DNA of 56,352 nt from Alphaproteobacteria bacterium (GTDB taxonomy: Bacteria; Pseudomonadota; Alphaproteobacteria; Micropepsales; Micropepsaceae). This document shows, piece after piece, positions 34,048-41,888 of the stretch; positions within the stretch are counted from its first letter, which is position 1; each line of letters begins with the position of its first letter. The notes below the pieces were generated by a model, which did no database searches, was not told the origin of the DNA, and worked only from the letters and a program-made list of their open reading frames with translations. The position numbers were made by a program, and so were the translations under genes. Location: the NCBI GenBank assembly GCA_017307355.1, contig JAFKFG010000046.1:1-56352 (forward strand), in the 5' to 3' direction.

Positions 34048-34386
34048 TTACGGCGGGGAATGGGTCGCGGCCAGATAATCCACGATCAGGGCCGCGTCGG
34101 CGTCGTTGATCGGTGCCTTATAGACATTGCGCATCTTCGTCACTTCCGCCGCCCAGGTGGCGCGGGGCAAAAGCGGCTGATCCAGCACCATGTCGGCGGA
34201 ATGACAGGCCAAGCAATTCTGCGTCACCGCTTTGACATTGGGTCCGTCGGGAAAGCCCGCCGCGTCGGCGGGCAGTTCGATCGTCTGGCTTTTGAAAACC
34301 GGGGCCGGCGCCGCCATCGCGGCCGCCGCCATCGCGGCCGCCGCCATTGTCACGCATCCCATTATCGCTGCTGCCAATATCCGCAT
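34048..34386 (-). CDS. Mono-haem cytochrome c, SorB-like subunit
   Basis: This 112-residue protein has an Ala-rich signal peptide (tandem M-A-A-A-A-M-A-A) followed by one haem site C-L-A-C-H at about residue 57 and a later Met ligand candidate (T-K-M-R-N). It starts 1 bp after the sulfite dehydrogenase gene ends, the standard sorA–sorB arrangement. It would take electrons from the molybdenum subunit and pass them to the respiratory chain. The repeats GCCGCCATCGCGGCC in the signal-peptide DNA make that part prone to slippage. Confidence 0.88.
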   Translation of the reverse strand: MRILAAAIMGCVTMAAAAMAAAAMAAPAPVFKSQTIELPADAAGFPDGPNVKAVTQNCLACHSADMVLDQPLLPRATWAAEVTKMRNVYKAPINDADAALIVDYLAATHSPP

Positions 34387-34387
34387 G

Positions 34388-35599
34388 TCAGATCACCGTC
34401 ACGGGCAGGCGCTCCACCACATTGCGCATGAAGCCGGATGGATTCCAATTGGCTTTGTCGGGCTGCACCTCGCCCTTGGTGTTGATGCAGCGGACCGCAA
34501 GCGTCGCAGCCCCCGCTGCCGGCATCCCGATTTTCGCGGTCCATTGCCGGAAACTGTAAGGCCCTTCGTCGCGCCCCAGCTTGGCATCGCTCCAGGTCTG
34601 GCCGCCATCGGCCGACACTTCCACCTTGGCGACCCCGCAATCTCCGCCCATCGCCAACCCGCGGACTGTGGCGTTCGCGCGCGCCTTCAGTTTCGCGCCC
34701 GCACCCAGATTGGTGATGAAGGATCGCGGCACCATCCGGTTGATCGGCACCATGGTCACGCCCGCCTGACCCGGCTTGATGTCGGCATGCGGCGTATCGG
34801 GAATAAGATAAGCGGTCTTCATCCAGTAATTGTCGTCGGGGGCATCCAACAGCTCGATGTCGTTCAGCGTCTTGATCCAATAGGTCGAATACCAGCCCGG
34901 CACCACCAGGCGGATGGGATAGCCGTTGAGCATGGGCAGCGGCTTGCCGTTCATGGCATAGGCGATGATCACTTCGGGCTGGCGAGCCCGGTCGATATTC
35001 AGCGACTTGCGGAACCAGGGGCCTTCGCTCACCGCCGGCTGGTCCAGCCCGCTGAACCGCGCCGCCACGGCGCCGGATTTCACACCCGCCTTGTCCAGCA
35101 CATCGCGCAGCCGCACGCCGGTCCAACGGGCATTGCCCATGCCGCCATTGCCCCATTGCGCGCCGGCGACACGCGGCTCGAAGAAGCCGCGCGAATTGCC
35201 CGAACATTGATTGACGGCGGCGATCTCGATCCGCTCGAACCCGGCCAGGTCGGACAGCGACAGCGACAATTCCCGCTCCACCTGGCCATGCACCTTCAAC
35301 CGGTAAGAGGCGGGATCGATTTCGGTGGGGATCACCGACCAGTGCCAGCGCACGAAGAATTTCTCATTGGGCGTGAAGACGCCGGAATCGAAATCGGTGA
35401 ACGGCGTTTCCAGCAGCGGCGGGCGGCTGCGCTGCAGCACCATGCTGCCTTTTTGCGGGAAGTCTTTCGCCAAAGGCCGCGCGCCATTGCCGCCGGGAAA
35501 CGGAAATTCGGGGCCGGTCGCGGCAAGGCCGGGCGTGGAGGCAAGTGCTAACATGCTGCCCGCTTGCGCAAGCATCGCGCGGCGGCTGGGTGCGGACAT
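34388..35599 (-). CDS. Sulfite:cytochrome c oxidoreductase molybdenum subunit SorA-like
   Basis: From the ATG at 35599 (GGGAGAG site upstream) the 403-residue protein has a Tat-type leader S-R-R-A-M-L and a sulfite oxidase fold. The Mo-binding cysteine lies in V-N-Q-C-S-G-N-S-R-G-F near residue 150. The dimerisation domain follows with V-E-V-S-A-D-G-G-Q-T-W. It oxidises sulfite to sulfate in the periplasm. It is co-transcribed with the SorB-like cytochrome and divergent from the SoxCD pair. Confidence 0.9.
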   Translation of the reverse strand: MSAPSRRAMLAQAGSMLALASTPGLAATGPEFPFPGGNGARPLAKDFPQKGSMVLQRSRPPLLETPFTDFDSGVFTPNEKFFVRWHWSVIPTEIDPASYRLKVHGQVERELSLSLSDLAGFERIEIAAVNQCSGNSRGFFEPRVAGAQWGNGGMGNARWTGVRLRDVLDKAGVKSGAVAARFSGLDQPAVSEGPWFRKSLNIDRARQPEVIIAYAMNGKPLPMLNGYPIRLVVPGWYSTYWIKTLNDIELLDAPDDNYWMKTAYLIPDTPHADIKPGQAGVTMVPINRMVPRSFITNLGAGAKLKARANATVRGLAMGGDCGVAKVEVSADGGQTWSDAKLGRDEGPYSFRQWTAKIGMPAAGAATLAVRCINTKGEVQPDKANWNPSGFMRNVVERLPVTVI

Positions 35600-35862
35600 T
35601 TCGACTCTCCCGCGTGGGTATCGCGTCACGCTAACACGGGCCTAAGCCGAAGCCGTTATGCATTGGGGAATATCACGGGAAACAAACTATCCCTTATGTC
35701 TATTGGCTTAAATTTTTCGCTGACCTCTGTAACCTTCGCTGCGCTTGAAAAAGCAGAATCCGGCCTTCAATCTCCGGCATCTTTCCCGTATGGCGAAGCC
35801 ATTGACGGGAAAGATGTCTGCTAGGCCGCTAGCGGCCGTGGCTGACAAATAGGGAAAAATTG
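35600..35862. other. Divergent promoter region between two sulfite dehydrogenase operons
   Basis: This 263-bp region holds the promoters of the sorA-like and soxC-like genes. It contains the large hairpin described separately (35778–35816) and a perfect 14-bp palindrome GGCCGCTAGCGGCC at 35824–35837, close to the soxC start. No classical regulator box is recognised. Confidence 0.5.
35778..35816 (+). promoter_or_regulatory. Long stem-loop in the soxC leader
   Basis: The outer stem CATCTTTCCCGT / ACGGGAAAGATG is perfect over 12 bp. Inside it a second perfect stem ATGGC / GCCAT closes a GAA loop, with only TG unpaired. It ends 46 bp before the soxC start and has no T-run, so it may be an attenuator or protein-binding leader element rather than a plain terminator. 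Confidence 0.7.
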
Positions 35863-37098
35863 ATGACAAACAAAATCGCCCCCTCCCGCCGCAAATTTCT
35901 CACCACCGCGCTTGCCGGTGCTGGCGCCGCTGCCACCGTGCCGCTGGCCGCGAAAGCCGACGAGTACATCACCCCGTCGATGACGGTGCCGGGCAAGGCG
36001 TTCACGCCTTACGGCATGCCGTCCGGTCACGAGGACGTGAAACGCCTGCTGCGTCCGCCGGGGATTTCGCCGGGCACCGGCGGCTCGCTGTCGCCGATCG
36101 AAAGCCTGGAAGGCATGATCACGCCCAGCGGCTTGCATTTCGAGCGCCATCACAATGGCGTCCCCGATATCGACATCAAGGCGCACAAATTCCTGATCCA
36201 CGGTCTGGTGGACAAGCCGCTGGAATTCACCATCGCGAGCCTGGACCGTTATCCGCGCATCAGCCGGATGCATTTCGTGGAATGCGGCGGCAACAGCGGC
36301 GCCAACGCGGGCGCGCCCGAACCGCCGCAACTGACGGCCGGCGGCATTCACGGCCTGATCTCCTGCAGCGAATGGACCGGCGTCAAGCTGGGCATGCTGC
36401 TGGACGAAGCCGGCGTGAAGCCGGAAGGAAAATGGATCCTGGCGGAAAGTGCCGATAGCGCCGGCATGTCGCGTTCCATCCCGCTCAAGGAAGCCCATGA
36501 ACAGGGCATTCTGGTTCTCTTCCAGAATGGCGAGCGCATTCGCCCCGAACAGGGCTATCCGCTGCGCCTGTTGATGCCGGGCTGGGAAGGCAATTTGAAC
36601 GTCAAATGGCTGCACCGGATCAAGGTCACCGCCGGCCCGACCATGACCAAGGACGAGACCTCGAAATACACGCAGTCCCTGAAGAACGGCAAAGCCAACC
36701 AGTTCAATTTCATTCAGCCGCCCAAATCCATCATCACAAAACCGTCCGGCATGATGACCATGAACGGGCCCGGCTATTATGAAATCTCCGGCATCACCTG
36801 GTCGGGTCACGGCAAGATCGCCAAGGTCGAAATCTCCTTCGACGGCGGCAGCACCTGGACCGACGCGGAAATGCCGGGACCGGTGTTCCCGCAATGTGTG
36901 ACGCGTTTCCGCCTGCCCTGGGAATGGGACGGCAAGCCGCTTCTGCTGCAAAGCCGCGCCACCGACGAGAAAGGCAATGTCCAGCCCACCCGCGCGGTGT
37001 GGAAGGACCGGGTCTCCCCGGTTCAATTCTATCAATACAACGCCATTCAGACCTGGCAGATCGGCGCCGATAACACGGTGAAGAATTACTATGTTTAA
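35863..37098 (+). CDS. soxC: Sulfite/sulfane dehydrogenase molybdenum subunit SoxC
   Basis: This 411-residue protein has a Tat signal S-R-R-K-F-L-T-T. Molybdopterin domain: H-F-V-E-C-G-G-N-S-G with the Mo-ligating cysteine near residue 145, then G-L-I-S-C-S-E-W-T-G-V. The dimerisation domain carries K-V-E-I-S-F-D-G-G-S-T-W. The set fits SoxC rather than SorA. The start ATG at 35863 follows AGGGA. The stop overlaps the soxD-like gene by 8 bp. The rest of the sox cluster (soxXYZAB) is not in this window, so SoxCD may work alone or with distant genes. Confidence 0.88.
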   Translation: MTNKIAPSRRKFLTTALAGAGAAATVPLAAKADEYITPSMTVPGKAFTPYGMPSGHEDVKRLLRPPGISPGTGGSLSPIESLEGMITPSGLHFERHHNGVPDIDIKAHKFLIHGLVDKPLEFTIASLDRYPRISRMHFVECGGNSGANAGAPEPPQLTAGGIHGLISCSEWTGVKLGMLLDEAGVKPEGKWILAESADSAGMSRSIPLKEAHEQGILVLFQNGERIRPEQGYPLRLLMPGWEGNLNVKWLHRIKVTAGPTMTKDETSKYTQSLKNGKANQFNFIQPPKSIITKPSGMMTMNGPGYYEISGITWSGHGKIAKVEISFDGGSTWTDAEMPGPVFPQCVTRFRLPWEWDGKPLLLQSRATDEKGNVQPTRAVWKDRVSPVQFYQYNAIQTWQIGADNTVKNYYV

Positions 37099-37588
37099 GA
37101 CGCTCGCCTTTTTGCTCGCCGCCACCACGCCGCATTTCGGCGCGCCCGCCGATCCCAATCTGGTCAAGGCCTGGGACCGTTCCATTCCGCCCGACGGCAC
37201 TGGGCTGCCGCCCGGCAAAGGCTCGGTGTCGGAAGGCCTGGCGATCTACACCGAGAAATGCGTCATGTGTCATGGCGTGAACGGCGTGGGTAAACCGGCT
37301 GACCAGCTCACCGGCGGTGTTGGTTCGCTGGCGACGGCCAACCCGGTCAAGACCGTGTCCAGCTTCTGGCCCTATGCCACCACCCTGTTCGATTACATCC
37401 GCCGCGCCATGCCGGTCACCAGCCCGCATTCGCTGTCGGACCACGAAGCCTATGCGTTGACGGCCTATATCCTGTCGATCGACGGCATCGTGAAGAAGGA
37501 CGCGGTGCTGGACGCCAAAAGCCTGCCCAAGGTGAAGATGCCCAACCGCGACGGGTTCATCGACGCTTACGGCGCGACCAAGCGATAA
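37091..37588 (+). CDS. soxD: SoxD-like cytochrome c
   Basis: This 165-residue exported cytochrome has one haem site C-V-M-C-H near residue 55, followed by G-V-N-G-V-G-K-P-A. Met ligand candidates lie in R-R-A-M-P-V-T near 98. It starts inside the last codons of soxC, so the two are translated together as the SoxCD complex, in which the cytochrome takes electrons from the Mo subunit. It is shorter than dihaem SoxD and keeps only one haem domain. Confidence 0.85.
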   Translation: MFKTLAFLLAATTPHFGAPADPNLVKAWDRSIPPDGTGLPPGKGSVSEGLAIYTEKCVMCHGVNGVGKPADQLTGGVGSLATANPVKTVSSFWPYATTLFDYIRRAMPVTSPHSLSDHEAYALTAYILSIDGIVKKDAVLDAKSLPKVKMPNRDGFIDAYGATKR

Positions 37589-37597
37589 CGCTTCGGC

Positions 37598-38446
37598 TTA
37601 GCGGCTCCACACCACCAGGCGATTATTCTGCGCGCCCAGTCCCTCGACGGACAGGCGCAGCGTATCGCCGGGTTTGAGATATTGCGGCGGCTTCATGCCC
37701 AGGGCCACGCCCGGCGGGGTGCCGGTGGCGATGATGTCGCCCGGCATCAATGTCATGAAGTGGCTGATATAGCTCACCAAGGTCCGCACATCGAAGATCA
37801 TGGTTTGGGTGCTGCCATTCTGGCGGCGCACGCCATTCACCTCCGTCCATAACTTCAAATTCTGGGGATCGGCGATTTCGTCGCGCGTCACCAGCCAGGG
37901 ACCGATGGGCGCGAAGCTGTCGCAGCCCTTGCCCTTGTCCCACAATCCGCCCCGCTCGCTCTGATATTCGCGTTCAGACACATCGTTGATCACGCAATAG
38001 CCCGCGACATGATCCATCGCTTCCTGCTCGTTCACATAGGAGGCACGGGTACCGATCACCACACCCAGCTCGACTTCCCAGTCGGTCTTCACCGAACCGC
38101 GGGGAATGACGATATCGTCATTCGGGCCGTTCAACGAACTGACCGCCTTGAGAAACAGGACGGGTTCCTTGGGAATTTTGGCGCCGGTCTCGGCGGCATG
38201 GTCGGCATAATTGAGGCCGACACAGACGATCTTGGAAATTCCCGTCCATGGAATGCCCAGGCGCGCGCCATCCGGAATTTTCGGCAGCCCGGCGGGATCG
38301 ATCGCGTTCAGGCGCGCGAGGCCTTCCGGCGACAGAAGATCGGAAATGATTTCCGCGACCTGCCGGGACAGGTCCCGCAAATTCCCATCCGCATCCACCA
38401 GTCCCGGCTTTTCCGCGTTCTTCGCGCCCCAGCGTATCAGCTTCAT
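37598..38446 (-). CDS. Fumarylacetoacetate hydrolase family protein
   Basis: This 282-residue protein is read from the ATG at 38446 with AAGGAATG upstream; the frame stays open far into the next gene only by chance. Typical FAH-fold motifs are K-I-V-C-V-G-L-N-Y-A-D-H near residue 72, the metal-binding D-W-E-V-E-L-G-V-V-I-G near 121, and G-D-I-I-A-T-G-T-P-P-G-V near 240. Enzymes of this group hydrolyse or isomerise acylpyruvate-type intermediates of aromatic catabolism. It is followed upstream by an MFS gene in the same direction, suggesting uptake and breakdown of an organic acid. Confidence 0.88.
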   Translation of the reverse strand: MKLIRWGAKNAEKPGLVDADGNLRDLSRQVAEIISDLLSPEGLARLNAIDPAGLPKIPDGARLGIPWTGISKIVCVGLNYADHAAETGAKIPKEPVLFLKAVSSLNGPNDDIVIPRGSVKTDWEVELGVVIGTRASYVNEQEAMDHVAGYCVINDVSEREYQSERGGLWDKGKGCDSFAPIGPWLVTRDEIADPQNLKLWTEVNGVRRQNGSTQTMIFDVRTLVSYISHFMTLMPGDIIATGTPPGVALGMKPPQYLKPGDTLRLSVEGLGAQNNRLVVWSR

Positions 38447-38466
38447 GCGGACATTCCTTTCCCGTC

Positions 38467-39849
38467 TCAGTGCGAAATTTCTTCCAGCCGGCGATGGAGC
38501 GTGACCGGTCCCCAGATGCCGATCACCAATACCATCAGGGTCATGGCGGCGCCGATGAACAGAGCCACCGCCATGGTGCCGCCCTCTTTCAGGAAAAACC
38601 CGATCAGGAGGCCCGCCAGCGCCGCGGACACCCGGCTCCAGGAATAGACGAAACCCACCGCGCGGGCGCGGATGCGGGTGGGAAATTGTTCGGCCTGATA
38701 CCCGTGAAACGCGAAAGACAGCCAATTGTTGGCCAAGGTCACCACGGCGCCGAACAGAATCACGAGCGCGGCATTCTCCTGGCGGGCGAACAGCAGGATG
38801 CCGATGCCGGTGACGATGCCTGCCGCCACGATCTGCCATTTGCGCTCGATGCGGTCGGCGATGGCGAAAGCCAGCAGCGGCCCCACCGGATTGGCCAGCG
38901 CAATGATGAAGGCATATTGAAGACTGGTGGTGACATGGATGCCCTTGGCGATCAGCAAGGTCGGCACCCAGGAACCGAAGCCGTAAAAAGCGATGGTCTG
39001 CATGGCATTGAATACCGACATCACCAAGGTGCGCCCGGCATAGGGCCTTCGGAACAATTCGCCGAAGCGCCCTTTTTCCTCGATCGCGTCCGAGGCCATT
39101 TCGGGGGCGGGCAAGGGCCGCTCCAGATCGCGCTCGGCCTGCCGCTCCAATCCGCCGAGAATCCGTTCGGCTTCGGCGTCGCGGCCATGCAGTGCCAGCC
39201 AGCGGGGACTTTCCGGCACATTCCTGCGGAACCACCAGACGAACAGCGCCCCCGACGCACCGATCAGCGCCACCCAGCGCCAGCCCTCCAGGCCAAAGGG
39301 ACTGAGCGGCACCAGCAGCCAGCCCAGCAACGCCACCAGCGGCACGGCGGAAAAGGCGATGCCCTGGCTGATGGCGAAGGCTCGGCCGCGCTTGGGCGGC
39401 GGCACCAGTTCCGGCAGCAGCGTGTCGATGGTCACCTGCTCCAGCCCGACCCCGATGGCTGCGATGAAGCGCCAAAGATCGATGCCGGCGGCGCTGTGCT
39501 GGAACGCCATGACCGCGGTCGCCAGCGAGTACCAGACCAGCGACACGGTGAACATGGTACGCCGCCCCATGCGGTCGGCGACAAAACCAAATCCCATGCT
39601 GCCCAGCCACATGCCCGCAAAGGTGCAGAAAACGAAAAAACCGATCCCGTTGATGGCAAAGAAGCCGTCGGCCCGGGCCGTGAACAGCCCGCCCGCGACC
39701 AGCCCGGGCGCGACATAGGCGGTCATCAAGAGGTCGTAGAATTCGAAGGCCCCGCCCAGCGAGATCAGAATCACCAGGCGCCAAAGGCCCGACGTCATGG
39801 GCAGCCGGTCCAGCCTCGCCGCCACTTCGCCCGGATATCGGCCCGCCAT
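38467..39849 (-). CDS. MFS transporter (organic-acid/sugar porter type)
   Basis: This 460-residue inner-membrane carrier has about 12 transmembrane segments. The loop 2–3 signature reads G-F-V-A-D-R-M-G-R-R-T-M, and P-E-S-P-R-W-L lies after segment 6. The central loop (residues about 210–250) is charged. Its 3' end is 20 bp from the FAH gene downstream, and both are probably one operon. Substrate is unknown; aromatic or dicarboxylic acids would fit the partner. Confidence 0.85.
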   Translation of the reverse strand: MAGRYPGEVAARLDRLPMTSGLWRLVILISLGGAFEFYDLLMTAYVAPGLVAGGLFTARADGFFAINGIGFFVFCTFAGMWLGSMGFGFVADRMGRRTMFTVSLVWYSLATAVMAFQHSAAGIDLWRFIAAIGVGLEQVTIDTLLPELVPPPKRGRAFAISQGIAFSAVPLVALLGWLLVPLSPFGLEGWRWVALIGASGALFVWWFRRNVPESPRWLALHGRDAEAERILGGLERQAERDLERPLPAPEMASDAIEEKGRFGELFRRPYAGRTLVMSVFNAMQTIAFYGFGSWVPTLLIAKGIHVTTSLQYAFIIALANPVGPLLAFAIADRIERKWQIVAAGIVTGIGILLFARQENAALVILFGAVVTLANNWLSFAFHGYQAEQFPTRIRARAVGFVYSWSRVSAALAGLLIGFFLKEGGTMAVALFIGAAMTLMVLVIGIWGPVTLHRRLEEISH

Positions 39850-39933
39850 GTCTGAATCTTGCCCGGATGGTTGAACGCGAATCGCGCGGTCCCGCCCGAT
39901 CGGAGCAAGCTTACAGGCCGGTGCGCGGCGTAT

Positions 39934-40638
39934 CTATTCCGCGGGTTTGGGATATTCGTCCCGGCGGCGAACGAAGCTGAGCGAACCGGTCTCCCGCCGG
40001 CCCAGGGCCGTGCGGTCCAGCAGGAACAATGTCGTGGCCAGCGGCTCAAGCCCGCGGGCATAGGTGGAATAGGTGTGGAACACCTCGCCCGCCGCGTTCC
40101 GTATGAAGCTGGAAAGACCCGACAGCTCGTCGCGATTCATGGGACGCCGCTTGTAATTATAGTCGATCGCGCCGCTCGCCCGTTCCTCCTCGGTGAAGGA
40201 AACGCGGAAATCGTGATTGAAATCGCTGCCAAAGGACGAGGCCCAGGGGAAATCCCACCCCATGCGCCGCTTATAGGTGTCGATCAGGGCCAGCGGCGCG
40301 CGCGACACCGCCGTCCAGGTGACGCCATGATTGTTGAGATGGGGCAAGGTGTCGCCGATGTGATCGCACAGGAAAGAGCAGCGCGGGCAACCTTCGGTCC
40401 AGTCCGGTCCCAGCATGAAGTGATAGACCAATAGCTGGTCGCGGCCGTCGAACAATTCGCTGAGGCTTTTGCGGCCCGTCTTGGTGTCGAAAGCATAATC
40501 CTTTTCGATTTTCACCCAGGGGAGCGCCGCCCGCGCCGCGTTCACTTCGTCGCGAACCCGGCCTTCCTCTTTCTCCTTCGCCAGCAGCGCCTTGCGCGCG
40601 ATCAGCCATTCTTCCTGCGAAACCACGGGATGCGGCAT
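39934..40638 (-). CDS. DUF899 thioredoxin-like protein
   Basis: This 234-residue cytosolic protein starts at ATG 40638 with GGAGAAA upstream. It has the family features D-W-T-E-G-C-P-R-C-S-F-L-C-D near residue 93 (a C-P-R-C pair in a thioredoxin-like fold), W-T-A-V-S-R-A-P near 122, and the end region F-H-T-Y-S-T-Y-A-R-G. The biochemical role is not established. Confidence 0.88.
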   Translation of the reverse strand: MPHPVVSQEEWLIARKALLAKEKEEGRVRDEVNAARAALPWVKIEKDYAFDTKTGRKSLSELFDGRDQLLVYHFMLGPDWTEGCPRCSFLCDHIGDTLPHLNNHGVTWTAVSRAPLALIDTYKRRMGWDFPWASSFGSDFNHDFRVSFTEEERASGAIDYNYKRRPMNRDELSGLSSFIRNAAGEVFHTYSTYARGLEPLATTLFLLDRTALGRRETGSLSFVRRRDEYPKPAE

Positions 40639-40712
40639 GGGCTTTCTCCAATTGCGGGCCTGACAACGGGTATATGCTCCTATTATCTCTTCCGCAAGAT
40701 CGCGCGATACCC

Positions 40713-41540
40713 TCAGAATTTCTGGGAAATCCCCACATAGCCCTGCATGTCCGGCGTCGCCGCGTTGAGCCCGAAATTCAGCCCCGCATCGATCTGGAAA
40801 TAAGGCGTAAGCGCATAGGCGACGGCCGCGTCGGCGGAAAATTGCTCGACCGTGCCCACCGGATCGAAATTCCAGGCGCCCCATAATTCCGCATAGAGAG
40901 TGATGCCGCCCGCCAGCGCCAAGCCCATATTCACCAATTGCGAGGTGGCGGCATGGCGGCCGTCATCCAGGCTGTTCTTCAGGACGTCCAATTCGGGCAC
41001 CGTCGTCAGCGTGATCGTGTCCGTCAGCTTGTAGTTGACCGGCAGCAGCAATCCGCCTTCCCAGGCGCCATTGCCGATGCCAAGGCGCGCCGTGGGCGCC
41101 TTGACGTAAGGAAGCAAGGTCGCCTGCAGCTTCGATTCATCGGCATCGGCAAACTGATATTTCAACCGGACGGTGACATCGCTGGGCCCGGTTATGACCG
41201 AAGCGGCGCCGCGGCCATCGTCATTGCGGACCCGCACGAAGGGCGAAAAGCTGCCTTCGATGTCGATGCCCGGCGCGATCCCGTATTTCAGCGTGGGATT
41301 GAGGACAAGCCAGGTCTCGGTCGAACTCCCGCCCTTGTCGTACGCGGTGGCGTTGAACAGATCCGCTTCATATTGGAAATGGCCGGGTTCGACCGTGCAG
41401 GCATAATTGGATTTGGTGGGCCGGTCGGTGCAGATCGCGGGCAGATTCTCGCCCGCATCATCCGCCTTGGCGCCCGCCGCTGCCAGAAGCAGCATTCCCG
41501 TCATCAGGCCGATCGAACCGATTTTTTTCCGCGCTGACAT
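40713..41540 (-). CDS. Outer-membrane transporter, phenol_MetA_deg-like barrel
   Basis: From ATG 41540 (GGAGAAAG site) the 275-residue protein has a signal peptide ending A-G-A-K-A-D and a beta-barrel of repeated amphipathic strands, ending in I-S-Q-K-F with the terminal Phe that directs barrel assembly. Residues about 25–45 show C-T-D-R-P-T-K-S, seen in the MetA-pathway/transporter family. Transported substrate is unknown. It is divergent from the kdp operon. Confidence 0.75.
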   Translation of the reverse strand: MSARKKIGSIGLMTGMLLLAAAGAKADDAGENLPAICTDRPTKSNYACTVEPGHFQYEADLFNATAYDKGGSSTETWLVLNPTLKYGIAPGIDIEGSFSPFVRVRNDDGRGAASVITGPSDVTVRLKYQFADADESKLQATLLPYVKAPTARLGIGNGAWEGGLLLPVNYKLTDTITLTTVPELDVLKNSLDDGRHAATSQLVNMGLALAGGITLYAELWGAWNFDPVGTVEQFSADAAVAYALTPYFQIDAGLNFGLNAATPDMQGYVGISQKF

Positions 41541-41708
41541 GTCTTTCTCCATGAGGACGGCGGACCATCCTGGGCGCGGCATATAAATTCGAGGGGGCTC
41601 GGCGGAAGCGCCGCCGATCTATATGGGATCTATATTTTCAGCCCGCACGGCAGCGATGGAACCTATACGGAATTGAAACGACATTCGCGTTTCCAACGGA
41701 GACGAGAA

Positions 41709-41792
41709 ATGCTCGACCTTGCTTTCCTTGCCGCCGGCTTCGGCTTTTTCCTGCTCGCGATCGGCTATGTCGCGGCCTGCGCCCGGATGTGA
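41709..41792 (+). CDS. Tiny membrane protein upstream of kdpF
   Basis: The 27-codon frame starts with ATG after GAGAAA and encodes one hydrophobic helix, M-L-D-L-A-F-L-A-A-G-F-G-F-F-L-L-A-I-G-Y, then V-A-A-C-A-R-M. It ends 5 bp before kdpF and resembles small proteins I recall ahead of kdpF in other proteobacteria. It may stabilise the Kdp complex. It is too short for routine gene callers. Confidence 0.6.
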   Translation: MLDLAFLAAGFGFFLLAIGYVAACARM

Positions 41793-41797
41793 CGGCG

Positions 41798-41881
41798 ATG
41801 GATTATCTGCTTGCCGGCACCGTCACCGCCTGCATCGCCGCATATCTCGTCTATGCGCTGATCCGGCCGGAAAAATTCTGA
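41798..41881 (+). CDS. kdpF: KdpF, small subunit of the K+-ATPase
   Basis: This is a 27-residue single-helix membrane peptide: [20 protein letters not shown], then L-I-R-P-E-K-F. The Y-L-V-Y-A-L-I-x-P-E-x-F ending is diagnostic for KdpF, which stabilises KdpABC. It lies 7 bp before kdpA. Confidence 0.9.
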   Translation: MDYLLAGTVTACIAAYLVYALIRPEKF

Positions 41882-41888
41882 GGCGCGC

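Noticed and set aside
32853..34109. 418-codon plus-strand frame opposite uup
   Set aside because: Third-position GC artefact; the uup motifs on the other strand are unambiguous.
34232..35551. 439-codon plus-strand frame opposite sorA
   Set aside because: Shadow of the sulfite dehydrogenase gene; low-complexity, His- and Arg-rich translation.
35821..37218. 465-codon minus-strand frame opposite soxC
   Set aside because: Shadow frame; the plus-strand Tat signal and molybdenum-site motifs define the real gene.
38470..39855. 461-codon plus-strand frame opposite the MFS gene
   Set aside because: The translation is rich in His, Gln and Arg with no domain, typical of an antisense shadow.
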